Shown here: positions 1 through 6,422 of the stretch, piece by piece
How the letters are laid out: every line of letters begins with the position of its first letter
Position numbering within the stretch: position 1 is the stretch's first letter
Origin: Desulfovibrio sp. UBA6121
Lineage (GTDB): Bacteria; Desulfobacterota; Desulfovibrionia; Desulfovibrionales; Desulfovibrionaceae
Length of the DNA stretch: 11,274 nt
Direction of reading: 5' to 3'
Assembly: GCA_002422505.1 (NCBI GenBank)
Contig: DIVX01000140.1
Location: 26,600 to 37,873, forward strand
The notes under the pieces: generated by a model
Databases searched by the model: none
Told to the model about the DNA's origin: nothing
The model's input: only the letters and a program-made list of their open reading frames with translations
Translations under genes and position numbers: made by a program

Positions 1-1638
1 GTTCAAGGCCAGCAGGTTGGTCTGGTCGGCAATGTCGGTAATCACGGTCATGATGCGGCCGATGTCCTCGGCCTGGGCGCCCAGGGTGCCCATGTCGGTC
101 TTGAGCCGGGTGGTCTGCTGCTGCACCTCGCTCATGCCGGTCATGACCTTGTTGACCACCTCCGCGCCGCTTTGCGCCTTCTTGCGCGCGCCGTCGGAGG
201 TTTCCGCCGCCTGACCGGCGTTCTTGGCCACCTCAAGCACGGTGGCGTTCATCTCTTCCATGGCGGTGGCCGTTTCGGTAATGCGCATGGCCTGCCGCTC
301 CGCGCCCTTGCTGGACTCGCCTATCTGGGCGGAAAGCTGGGCGGAGGCCGAGGAGACGATGCTGACGATGGACTCCAGCTTGCCAGCGGCGGTCAGCATG
401 CCCTCGCTCTTGGCGCGTTCGGCGTTCCTGCGGGCCTCGTCGGCTTCGGCCTTGGCGGTTTCGGCCGCGCGGGCCTTGTCCTCGGCCTCGTGGGTCTTGG
501 TCTGGATCTCGGCCATGTTCTGTTCCAGCATGCCGGAGGTGGCGTTCAGGGCGTCGTAGATGCCGCCAATCTCATCCTGGCGGTCGTGCTGAATGCGTTG
601 GTGATACACGCCTTTGGCGATGCCGGCCACGAAGCCGGACACGGCGTTCAGCGGCTTCAAGATGAAGTTGTTGCTGACGAGCCACACGGCCGCCGCCATG
701 ACGAAGAGGCTGATGAGACCGACGAAGGTCAGCAGATACAGGGTGTTAATGACAGGCGCGCTGATCTCCGCCTGCTCGATGAAGCCCATGAGCTTCCATT
801 TGGTCTTGGGCGAAGTGAACACGATGCCCAGATACTTTTTGCCGTCCAGCTCGAAGTCCAGGCTGCCGGAATCCATTTTGAACAAAGCTGCAAGGTGCTT
901 GGATTCAAGCTCTTCGACCTTCTTGAAGTTGTTCTTGTCGTGGCGCGGGTCGGCCAGGATCACGCCGTCGTCTTGCACCAGCACCAGGTAGCCGCTTTGC
1001 CCAAGCTTGACGGACTTGGTGAGCTCCGTGAGGTTCTTGAGCGAGATGTCGATGCCGACCACGCCCACCACCGCGCCGTTGCGCACCACCGTGCGCGCCG
1101 CGCTGGTCACGGCCTCGCCCGTGGTCGACATGTAGGCCTTGGAGAGCTTGGCCTTGTCGGTCAAGGGCTTGGCCTCGGAATACCAGGGGCGTTTGCGCGG
1201 GTCGTAGCCCGCAGGCATGGCCGAGGATTCAAGGGAGCTGACGAAGCTGCCGCGCTCGTTGCCCAGAAACACCTCCACGTAGGCCGGGTGGGCGCTTTGC
1301 ACGGAGGCGAAGAAATCAACCACCCTGCGGCCTGCGGCGTCGCCCTCGGCCACCTTGGCGCTGCTCTTTTCGGTGGTGGTCAGGTGATTGGTGCTCACCT
1401 CGTCCAGGTGCTGCACGGCCGGGGATTTGGCCAGCATGTCGGCGTTCATCAGCGATTCGTCCAGAAACAGCGTAATGGCGTGGTCCACCTGGGACATTTC
1501 GCCGCCCGCCGCGCGCAGGAACGATTCCCGCGACTGCTGGCTGAAGCTGTAGGCGACAATGGCCAGGATGCCTGCGAGGATGACGGCGATGACGGAGACA
1601 AGCCCCAGAATGAGACGGGTTTTAATGGAACGCGGCAT
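1..1638 (-). CDS. Methyl-accepting chemotaxis protein with dCache sensor, partial (3' end beyond window)
   Basis: Transmembrane chemoreceptor that would bind a ligand in the periplasm and control CheA/CheW. 546 residues are visible and the frame is open at the left edge. TM1 is about residues 9-31, the periplasmic double Cache domain 35-290, TM2 296-321 and HAMP about 320-375. An Ala/Glu/Lys-rich coiled coil (376-420) leads into the cytoplasmic signalling helices. The visible sequence stops at NLLALN, the start of the highly conserved MCP hairpin-tip signature, so the tip and return helix lie outside. In the Cache domain, Y145, R150, W152, Y153 and D197 have the spacing I recall for the amino-acid-binding dCache_1 motif, so an amino-acid ligand is plausible but inferred. 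The ATG start follows a GGAGGT ribosome binding site and puts TM1 at the N terminus. It is separated from the operon to its right by about 480 bp and is probably transcribed alone. Confidence 0.95.
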   Translation of the reverse strand, partial: MPRSIKTRLILGLVSVIAVILAGILAIVAYSFSQQSRESFLRAAGGEMSQVDHAITLFLDESLMNADMLAKSPAVQHLDEVSTNHLTTTEKSSAKVAEGDAAGRRVVDFFASVQSAHPAYVEVFLGNERGSFVSSLESSAMPAGYDPRKRPWYSEAKPLTDKAKLSKAYMSTTGEAVTSAARTVVRNGAVVGVVGIDISLKNLTELTKSVKLGQSGYLVLVQDDGVILADPRHDKNNFKKVEELESKHLAALFKMDSGSLDFELDGKKYLGIVFTSPKTKWKLMGFIEQAEISAPVINTLYLLTFVGLISLFVMAAAVWLVSNNFILKPLNAVSGFVAGIAKGVYHQRIQHDRQDEIGGIYDALNATSGMLEQNMAEIQTKTHEAEDKARAAETAKAEADEARRNAERAKSEGMLTAAGKLESIVSIVSSASAQLSAQIGESSKGAERQAMRITETATAMEEMNATVLEVAKNAGQAAETSDGARKKAQSGAEVVNKVMTGMSEVQQQTTRLKTDMGTLGAQAEDIGRIMTVITDIADQTNLLALN

Positions 1639-1641
1639 GGG

Positions 1642-1647
1642 ACCTCC
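1642..1647 (-). promoter_or_regulatory. Ribosome binding site of the chemoreceptor gene
   Basis: GGAGGT on the minus strand ends 3 nt before the ATG at 1638. It is strong and supports that start codon. Confidence 0.7.
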
Positions 1648-1748
1648 AGGCTGGGTTTAAGGGAGCAAAGCGCGGCGTGCTGGTCACAACGCCTGTGGTC
1701 GTATTGGCGCCATGCGCTGCGCGGCAGGGCAAAGACGGCAATGGCCCA

Positions 1749-1778
1749 ACTCTAGCACAGTATTTATTTTTGGAGCAA
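1749..1778 (-). promoter_or_regulatory. Weak candidate sigma-70-type promoter for the chemoreceptor
   Basis: On the minus strand, TTGCTC (1778-1773) and TAGAGT (1754-1749) are separated by 18 nt in the most AT-rich patch of this gap, about 110 nt upstream of the MCP start. Each hexamer matches the consensus only partly. I found no sigma-28 (GCCGATAA-like) or correctly spaced sigma-54 element, so this is only the best of weak options. Confidence 0.2.
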
Positions 1779-2058
1779 CGCTCTTTGCCCGATGACGTTT
1801 TTGTTGCGGAAACGGCACGCCTTTGCCAAAAATGGCGCGCTATGGTGAAACTTTGTGGGGTTTGCTGCGCCTTTGGCCGGTCGCTGCAAGAAATCGCCGA
1901 CAAAAACGGACAAAGTACTGCACACAATGCTTCTACGGCATTTCAAACAGGGGGCAGGTTGCGTAGTTTTGCGGCGGTTCTGCGTTTGCCGGGGGCCTGG
2001 CGCAGGGCGGGCAGGGGCCATAGGGCTTGGGCGGCCTTGGTCTGGTTGCGCTGCGGCA

Positions 2059-2067
2059 GGGGGGGGG
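2059..2067. repeat. Homopolymer tract of nine G
   Basis: Nine consecutive G on the plus strand, in non-coding DNA about 53 bp beyond the stop of the HATPase gene. Such a tract can vary in length by slippage, but nothing here shows that it controls a gene. Confidence 0.8.
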
Positions 2068-2076
2068 AAATCCCAG

Positions 2077-2102
2077 CATGCCGCCAGCATATTGGCGGAA
2101 TG
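2077..2102 (-). terminator. Inverted repeat downstream of the HATPase gene, possible weak terminator
   Basis: CCGCCA (2081-2086) pairs with TGGCGG (2093-2098) around a 6-nt loop. After one mismatch, three more pairs (CAT/ATG) extend the arms to 2077 and 2102. It begins 18 nt past the stop of the last gene of the minus-strand operon, where a terminator is expected. No T-run follows on the minus strand, so it is not a classical intrinsic terminator and may only protect the 3' end. Confidence 0.35.
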
Positions 2103-2119
2103 TGAGAAACGTGGTGTGG

Positions 2120-2596
2120 CTAGTCTTCGTCCACGGGGGCAAAGCGCAGGCTGAGCACGTTGGCCCCGGCTTTGCGCTCATAGCCCGGCTGGCTCATGGT
2201 GCGGATGAGGAACAGCCCCATGCCGCCCAGGGCGCGGTTGTCCAGGTCGGCCTCCAGGTTGGCCTCCAGCTCCACTTCCAGCTCGGCCTCGGGCGAGCCG
2301 TCGTCCGGGCGGGCGGCGGCCCCGCCCACGGGGTCGAAGGGCGGCCCCCAGTCCGAAAGCTCCATGCGGAACACCCCGTCCGGGTCCGTGCCGCAGGCCA
2401 GCTCAACCGGTCGCCCGGCGTCCGGGGCCGTGTCGGCGTAGGCGTGGCGGATGACGTTCACCAGCGCCTCTTCCAGCACCAACTCCACCCGCGCCTGCGC
2501 GGCCTCGTCCAGGCCCGCACGCGCGGCCTGGTCCAGGGCGTGCTGACGGAAAGCGGCGAGGCTTTCCTCTTGTGCGGGCAGGCGCAGGCGCTGCAT
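2120..2596 (-). CDS. RsbW/SpoIIAB-like HATPase (serine kinase / anti-sigma factor)
   Basis: A 158-residue cytoplasmic GHKL-fold kinase of the partner-switching type. The N-box EEALVNVIRHAYAD (residues 42-55) has E43 and N47 in the places of the catalytic Glu and Mg/ATP-binding Asn of SpoIIAB. SDWGPPFDP (81-89) carries the ATP-adenine Asp, D82, and LGGMGLFLIR (123-132) is the G-box. It should phosphorylate the STAS protein encoded just upstream and sequester a sigma factor or other partner. The ATG at 2596 was chosen because it lies 11 nt after the STAS stop and the protein then begins where the HATPase fold does; longer in-frame versions would overlap the STAS gene. The ribosome binding site is poor (AGG about 10 nt upstream), so translation probably depends on the upstream gene. 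Residues 104-119, in the ATP-lid region, are four AELE-like repeats not expected in the family. No sigma factor gene is nearby. Confidence 0.88.
   Translation of the reverse strand: MQRLRLPAQEESLAAFRQHALDQAARAGLDEAAQARVELVLEEALVNVIRHAYADTAPDAGRPVELACGTDPDGVFRMELSDWGPPFDPVGGAAARPDDGSPEAELEVELEANLEADLDNRALGGMGLFLIRTMSQPGYERKAGANVLSLRFAPVDED
2241..2288. repeat. Four 12-bp tandem repeats inside the HATPase gene
   Basis: Four consecutive 12-bp units (2241, 2253, 2265, 2277), all starting TCCAG on the plus strand. Units 1 and 2 differ by one base and the others by a few. On the coding (minus) strand they read in frame as the four-residue repeats AELE, VELE, ANLE and ADLD (residues 104-119). A change in copy number would keep the reading frame and lengthen or shorten an acidic segment between the D-box and G-box. 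Confidence 0.85.
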
Positions 2597-2607
2597 ATGC
2601 GGGCTGC

Positions 2608-2940
2608 CTAGGGGCGGGCCAGCGCCTGCTCGCGCGTGGGGAGCACGGGCAGCAGCTTGTTGAAGCCGGACACGGCGAACACCTCGGCCACGATGCCGGA
2701 AAGGGCGCAGAAGGCCAGGTCGCCCCCGGCGGCCTTGAGCTTCTTGGCGGCGGACAAAATGCTGCGCAGGCCTGCGCTGCTGATGTATTCCAGGCTGGAG
2801 AGGTCCACCACCAGGCGTTTGCTCCCGGCCTCCAGGCAGGCCAGGCACTTGGCCTCGAACTGGGGCGCGGTGAGGGTGTCCATGCGGCCCGTGACCATCA
2901 GCACCAGGAAAGCCCCTTCTTGCGTCTGCGTGAAATCCAT
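2608..2940 (-). CDS. STAS-domain anti-sigma-factor antagonist (SpoIIAA/RsbV-like)
   Basis: A 110-residue single STAS domain, the usual length for this family. The YISSAGLR segment (52-59) aligns with FMDSSGLG of SpoIIAA and makes S55 the likely phosphorylated serine. In partner switching the unphosphorylated form binds the HATPase and frees its target; the kinase adds, and the PP2C phosphatase removes, the phosphate. All three partners are encoded side by side here: the phosphatase gene ends 28 nt upstream and the kinase starts 11 nt downstream. The ATG has a very good ribosome binding site (AGGAG, 7 nt away), better than the kinase's, consistent with antagonist made in excess of kinase. Confidence 0.93.
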   Translation of the reverse strand: MDFTQTQEGAFLVLMVTGRMDTLTAPQFEAKCLACLEAGSKRLVVDLSSLEYISSAGLRSILSAAKKLKAAGGDLAFCALSGIVAEVFAVSGFNKLLPVLPTREQALARP

Positions 2941-2968
2941 GTCGTTCTCCTCATGGGGCGGGCGCTTG

Positions 2969-4987
2969 TCAGCCCGCGTTTGCGCCGGGTCCCAGGTAGC
3001 TCAGAACCAGCATGGTGATGTCGTCGGACTGCTCGGCCCCGGCGGCGAAGGCGTGCACGTCCTCGCCCAGGCGCTCGCACAGGGCCTTGGGCTCTTGGCC
3101 TGCCAGGGCCCGGGCCTGCGCCAGCAGCCGCGCTTCGCCATACAGCTCCTGGGCCGGGTTCATGGCCTCGGTCACGCCATCGGTGTACAGCAGCAGGGCG
3201 TCGCCGGGGGCCAGGGTCAGGGTGTCGGCGGTGTAGACAACGCCTTCCATGGCGCCCGCCACGGGCTCCTGCCGGGTGGGCAAATATTCCGGGCCTTTCC
3301 CCGCCCGCAGCAGCACCGGCGGGTTGTGCCCGGCGGAGGCGTAGCGCACCGCGCCGGTCTTGAGGTCGAGCACGGCGCAAAAGATGGTCACGAACATGCA
3401 CGACTCGTTGTCCTGGGCCAGGTCGTTGTTGGCGCGGGTCAGAATGTGTCCGGGATCGGTGCAGCGCCGGGCGGCCTGCACCACGCCTCCCGGCAGGTAG
3501 TCGGTCACGCGGGCGCCGCCCGCATTGGCGCTTTCGGCCACGGCCTTGATGAGGGTTTTGGCCACGGCCATGTAAAAGGCCGCAGGCACGCCCTTGCCCG
3601 ACACATCGCCCACCAGGAAGCAGAACTGGTCCTCCCCGCAGGGGAAGAAGTCGTAGAAATCGCCGCCCACCTCGCGCGCGGGGGTCAGGCTGGCGAAAAG
3701 GTCCAGCTCGCTCCTGTCCGGGAAGGGCGGGAAGATTTTGGGCAAAATGCCCATCTGGATGTCGTGGGCGATGCGCAGTTCGCTTTCCATGCGCTCCCGG
3801 CTGGCGGTGGCCTGGGTCAGGTCGCGGATATAGTCGCGCAGGCTGGCCTGCATGTTGCCGAAGCTCTCGGCCAGTTCGCGCACTTCGTCCCTGGCGTGCA
3901 GTTCCGGCAGGGGGGTGTCGAGCTTGCCGCCGGCCACCTCCCGTGCGGCCACGGTAAGGCGGCGCAGGGGCAGGGTTATGCCGCGCGCGATGAACCAAAC
4001 CAGAACCGCCAGGGCCAGGAAGCCGCCGCCGCCCAGGGCCGCCGTGACCAGCGCCAACCCCTGCACCGAGGCCAGCAGTTCGTCCTTGGGATAGAACACC
4101 CCCAGCGACCAGCCCGTGCTGGGCAGGGGCGCATAGACCAGAAAGCCCTCCTTGCCGGTGTGCAGGCTTTTCAGCGGCACGTAGTTGGAGCGGCCGCGCA
4201 CCATGTCTTTGCCAATCTCGCGCAGGTGGGCCTCGCCGTACTCCTCGGCCCGGCTGAAGATGCTTTCGTTGAAGGCCACGCCTGCGGCGGGGTGGGTCAC
4301 GTAGGTGCCGTTTCTGGTGATGAGGAAGGCGTAGCCCGTATCAAGCACGCTGGTGCCCGCCACAATGCGCTTGAGCCATTCAAGGGAGACATCCGCCGTG
4401 GCGATGCCCGCCACCTCGCGCTTACCGTTCACCACGCGGTGAAAGGGCACGGAGCAGGTGCTCATGAGCACCTCGCCGCCGCCGTCGTCGTAATACGGCT
4501 CGCTCCAGACGATGCGGTCCAGCTCGCGGGGGATCTGGTACCAGTCCATGGCGTGGTAGCGGTAGTTCGGCCCGCCCAGGTCCATGTTCTTGAAGCCCAA
4601 GGGCGTGCGGCACACATAGGGCGAAAAGTACTGCAGGCCGGGGCGGCGGCCATTGGGCTCAAAGGCCAGGCACGCGCCGTAGAGGGCGTCGTTGTCGCGC
4701 AGCACGCGACGCAGGCGTTTGTAAATGTCCGCGTCGGAGAGGGCGGGCGAAAGGTCTTCGATGTCGTACACGGTGCCCAGAACCACGGCGGGAATGGGCG
4801 TCAGCACGGACTCGATGCGGTTCACCAGGGCCTGGGCTTTGTTCCGGGCGTTGATCTCTGCGTAATGCAGCAGGGCCTCGCGCGCCAGAAAGTAGGTGGT
4901 CAGCACTATGGCCAGCAGCACCGCGCCCGCCGCCGTAAGCACCAGGGCCGAAAGGCGCAGCGCCAGCCCGCGCACGCGTAAGCTCAC
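2969..4987 (-). CDS. Membrane sensor protein phosphatase: dCache-HAMP-PP2C (RsbU/SpoIIE family)
   Basis: A 672-residue protein with TM1 (about 11-34), a periplasmic double Cache domain (about 40-305), TM2 (310-333), HAMP (334-388), a short helical linker containing the family's HDIQMGILP motif (408-416), and a C-terminal PP2C SpoIIE domain (about 430-666). Metal-site and core motifs are intact: GGDFYD (441-446), GDVSGKG (460-466), SAGHNPP (551-557), YTDGVTEA (601-608) and QSDDITML (653-660). It should dephosphorylate the phospho-STAS protein encoded next, under control of an extracellular signal. The start is GTG at 4987, which overlaps the stop of the binding-protein gene by 4 nt (GTGA) and follows a GGAGG site. 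Residues around 486-507 look like an extra stretch of about 20 residues compared with typical family members, judged from memory. Confidence 0.95.
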   Translation of the reverse strand: MSLRVRGLALRLSALVLTAAGAVLLAIVLTTYFLAREALLHYAEINARNKAQALVNRIESVLTPIPAVVLGTVYDIEDLSPALSDADIYKRLRRVLRDNDALYGACLAFEPNGRRPGLQYFSPYVCRTPLGFKNMDLGGPNYRYHAMDWYQIPRELDRIVWSEPYYDDGGGEVLMSTCSVPFHRVVNGKREVAGIATADVSLEWLKRIVAGTSVLDTGYAFLITRNGTYVTHPAAGVAFNESIFSRAEEYGEAHLREIGKDMVRGRSNYVPLKSLHTGKEGFLVYAPLPSTGWSLGVFYPKDELLASVQGLALVTAALGGGGFLALAVLVWFIARGITLPLRRLTVAAREVAGGKLDTPLPELHARDEVRELAESFGNMQASLRDYIRDLTQATASRERMESELRIAHDIQMGILPKIFPPFPDRSELDLFASLTPAREVGGDFYDFFPCGEDQFCFLVGDVSGKGVPAAFYMAVAKTLIKAVAESANAGGARVTDYLPGGVVQAARRCTDPGHILTRANNDLAQDNESCMFVTIFCAVLDLKTGAVRYASAGHNPPVLLRAGKGPEYLPTRQEPVAGAMEGVVYTADTLTLAPGDALLLYTDGVTEAMNPAQELYGEARLLAQARALAGQEPKALCERLGEDVHAFAAGAEQSDDITMLVLSYLGPGANAG

Positions 4988-6015
4988 TGGGGCCTCCGGG
5001 CGCCCAGGGCGTCGCCGCGGGAAAACTGGCGGAAGTCCGGCATGGTCGTAATGACCCCCTGGTCGAGCAGGCCCTTGGCCACGCGGTCATAGTCCGCCTG
5101 GCGCAGTTCGCCCAGGGCCGGGTCGCCCGGGGCGGCGGGCAGCATCACGTCCTTCATGCGCGCCAGCATAAAGCGCTGGTGCACGCGGCTTACGGGAACG
5201 TGGGCCGCGCGCATGCGGGCCAGCACCACGTCCAGGGTTTCCTCCGGGTGGGCGAAGGCGTACTCCCAGCCGCGCAGGCTGGCGGAAACAACGGCCCGGC
5301 ACAGCTCCGGGTCGCTTTTCAGGGTGCTTTCAAGGGTGTAGATGCCATCCTCCGGGTAGTTCAAATCAAGGTCGCGGTAGAAAAAAACGCGCAGGTCTTC
5401 CGGCTCCAGGCCGGAGGCGAGCAGGGTGTGGAACTCGTTGTACCACATGGCCGAGGCGGCATCCACGCCGCCAAGCAAAAACAGGCCCAGGGTGCTGGAT
5501 TGCGGCAGCAGCACGGGTTGGATGCCCAGGCGCTTGAACAGGGCGCGCGGCTGCAACTGGAATTCGTTGTCCCACAGGCTTACGCGCTTGCCGTGCAGGT
5601 CTTTGGGCTCCGCGATGCCGGAGCTGGCGCGGGTGACGAGCATGAGGGCCGAGCGCTGCACCAGCTGGGCCAGGTGCGCCACGGGCAGGCCGCCGGAGTT
5701 CCTGTTGGCGCTACGCTCCACCCCGGTGGCCAGAAACATGGTGGCGAACTGGGCGCGGCCCTGGGCCATGAGTTTGGAGGCCACGACATCCTGCCCGCCG
5801 GGGATGAGGGTGAGCTCCACCCCGGCCTCGCGGTAGAAGCCTTTTTCGTGGGCCATGTAGAGCCCGGCGAACTGGGCCTGCGGCTGCCATTGCAGCACCA
5901 GGGCGGCGCGTTTGGGCTCTGCGGCCTGGGCGGCGGAGCAGCACAAAAGCGTAAGTACAAGCGCCAGGCAGACGCAGGGTGGCGCTATGGCCAGAGCTTT
6001 TTTCATGCGATTCAT
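4984..6015 (-). CDS. Periplasmic NMT1/THI5-like solute-binding protein
   Basis: A 343-residue secreted binding protein of the SsuA/THI5 (NMT1) type. Residues 1-31 form a signal peptide: basic NRMKK start, hydrophobic core, likely cleavage after AQA-31. Cys25/26 lack a proper lipobox, so a lipoprotein is unlikely. The mature part has the family's start (LVLQWQPQAQFAGLYMAHEK, then GFYREAGVELTLIPGG), a QGRAQFA segment and a DLNYPEDGIYTLES segment near the middle to C terminus. The family usually delivers pyrimidine precursors, sulfonates, nitrate or similar small molecules to an ABC importer. Here no permease or ATPase gene adjoins, and the gene is translationally coupled to a sensor phosphatase, so a sensing role is inferred. 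The ATG at 6015 was preferred to the ATG at 6006 because an AGG lies at suitable distance only from the former; in-frame starts further upstream would delay the signal peptide. Confidence 0.9.
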   Translation of the reverse strand: MNRMKKALAIAPPCVCLALVLTLLCCSAAQAAEPKRAALVLQWQPQAQFAGLYMAHEKGFYREAGVELTLIPGGQDVVASKLMAQGRAQFATMFLATGVERSANRNSGGLPVAHLAQLVQRSALMLVTRASSGIAEPKDLHGKRVSLWDNEFQLQPRALFKRLGIQPVLLPQSSTLGLFLLGGVDAASAMWYNEFHTLLASGLEPEDLRVFFYRDLDLNYPEDGIYTLESTLKSDPELCRAVVSASLRGWEYAFAHPEETLDVVLARMRAAHVPVSRVHQRFMLARMKDVMLPAAPGDPALGELRQADYDRVAKGLLDQGVITTMPDFRQFSRGDALGARRPQ

Positions 6016-6117
6016 GTAGCCTGAAGCCCTTGCCGTGTCCAGCGCAGCGCCGCAGGCGGCATCCTGTCGTCGGCCGCAGTCTGCCCCGCTGTGCCTCCCG
6101 TCGTGTTGACCGTCGCA

Positions 6118-6125
6118 ATACGTAT
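6118..6125. promoter_or_regulatory. Palindrome ATACGTAT, possible operator
   Basis: A perfect 8-bp palindrome near the AT-richest part of the divergent region, close to the -35-like TTGACC. It is short enough to occur by chance; a regulatory role is a guess from position. Confidence 0.2.
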
Positions 6126-6360
6126 CTGTTACTTCTCGCAACTGGTTTTGACTCGGGGACAGCGGCGAAGCGGGCGGGCGCAGGGCAGGACGCAAGGGCG
6201 GCCCGGCCTGGAGTTCGGCCGTTTCGCGCGGTCTGTCTGCGGGGGCTTGCCTGGCGCGTCGAAACGTATCCCCGCCGCCGGATCTGCGCGCCTGTGTTGT
6301 TTCCGGAAAAAACGCCCAATCCTTCCAAGGCGCAGCGCTTGCGTCAGGCCGACCAGCACC

Positions 6361-6369
6361 GAGGAGAAG
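6361..6369 (+). promoter_or_regulatory. Strong ribosome binding site in front of the leader ORF
   Basis: GAGGAGAAG ends 2 nt before the ATG at 6372. It is the best Shine-Dalgarno sequence on the plus strand of this region, and the GTG of the GNAT gene 47 nt further on has no comparable one. Confidence 0.6.
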
Positions 6370-6371
6370 CA

Positions 6372-6422
6372 ATGACTGTGAGTATAAGGGCTGCGCGCGC
6401 GTTTGCGGGGCGCGCGCTGTGA
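6372..6422 (+). CDS. Possible 16-residue leader peptide MTVSIRAARAFAGRAL
   Basis: An ATG with a strong GAGGAG ribosome binding site opens a 16-codon frame whose TGA stop (6420-6422) overlaps the GTG start of the GNAT gene (6419) as GTGA. The peptide is basic and Ala-rich and has no run of one amino acid that would suggest classical amino-acid attenuation. Its likely role is to bring ribosomes to the GNAT start and melt the GC hairpin in front of it. The alternative is that these codons were once the N terminus of the GNAT protein, separated by a frameshift. Confidence 0.45.
   Translation: MTVSIRAARAFAGRAL
6393..6417 (+). promoter_or_regulatory. GC-only hairpin just before the GNAT start
   Basis: Two perfect 8-bp arms, GCGCGCGC at 6393-6400 and at 6410-6417, flank a 9-nt loop. 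The hairpin ends 1 nt before the GTG start and would hide the start region unless a ribosome translating the leader ORF opened it. The alternating GC arms could also pair in other registers. Confidence 0.4.

Larger units (their letters stand above)
1648..2119. other. Intergenic region between the chemoreceptor and the partner-switching operon
   Basis: About 470 bp without a convincing gene. Several open frames cross it, but none has a recognisable domain, a good ribosome binding site or plausible composition. It holds the upstream region of the chemoreceptor (including an AT-richer patch around 1755-1800), a run of nine G at 2059-2067 and an inverted repeat at 2077-2102 that follows the operon end. 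Confidence 0.6.
6016..6371. other. Divergent intergenic region between the partner-switching and hydroxylase operons
   Basis: About 355 bp that must hold promoters for both operons. On the plus strand TTGACC (6107-6112) resembles a -35 box, but the hexamer 17 nt later (TTACTT) is poor. An 8-bp palindrome, ATACGTAT (6118-6125), lies in the only AT-richer patch and is a candidate operator. A GC hairpin (CGGCC/GGCCG with 8-nt loop) lies around 6201-6220. I see no ModE-like site, riboswitch that I can defend, or small gene apart from the leader ORF at its right end. Confidence 0.5.

Noticed and set aside
1811..1826. GGCACG...TTTGC, resembling a sigma-54 promoter
   Set aside because: The GG and GC are 9 nt apart instead of 10, and it points rightward, where no plus-strand gene follows.
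1677..2105. 142-codon plus-strand open frame in the gap right of the chemoreceptor
   Set aside because: No domain, no good ribosome binding site, and it overlaps the chemoreceptor's upstream region.
2636..4981. 781-codon plus-strand open frame opposite the phosphatase gene
   Set aside because: Mirror of a GC-rich gene on the other strand; the Gly/His/Gln/Ala-rich product has no domain, while the minus strand encodes a complete dCache-HAMP-PP2C protein.
5935..5945. Cys25-Cys26 in the binding protein's signal peptide as a lipoprotein site
   Set aside because: The residues before the cysteines are Leu-Leu, not a lipobox, and a clean AQA cleavage site follows.
6045..6105. A stretch (GCCGCAGTCTGCCCCGCTGTG) that recalls the 3' part of a cobalamin riboswitch
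   Set aside because: The other conserved parts of that riboswitch are missing upstream and downstream, and neither flanking operon has an obvious B12 link.
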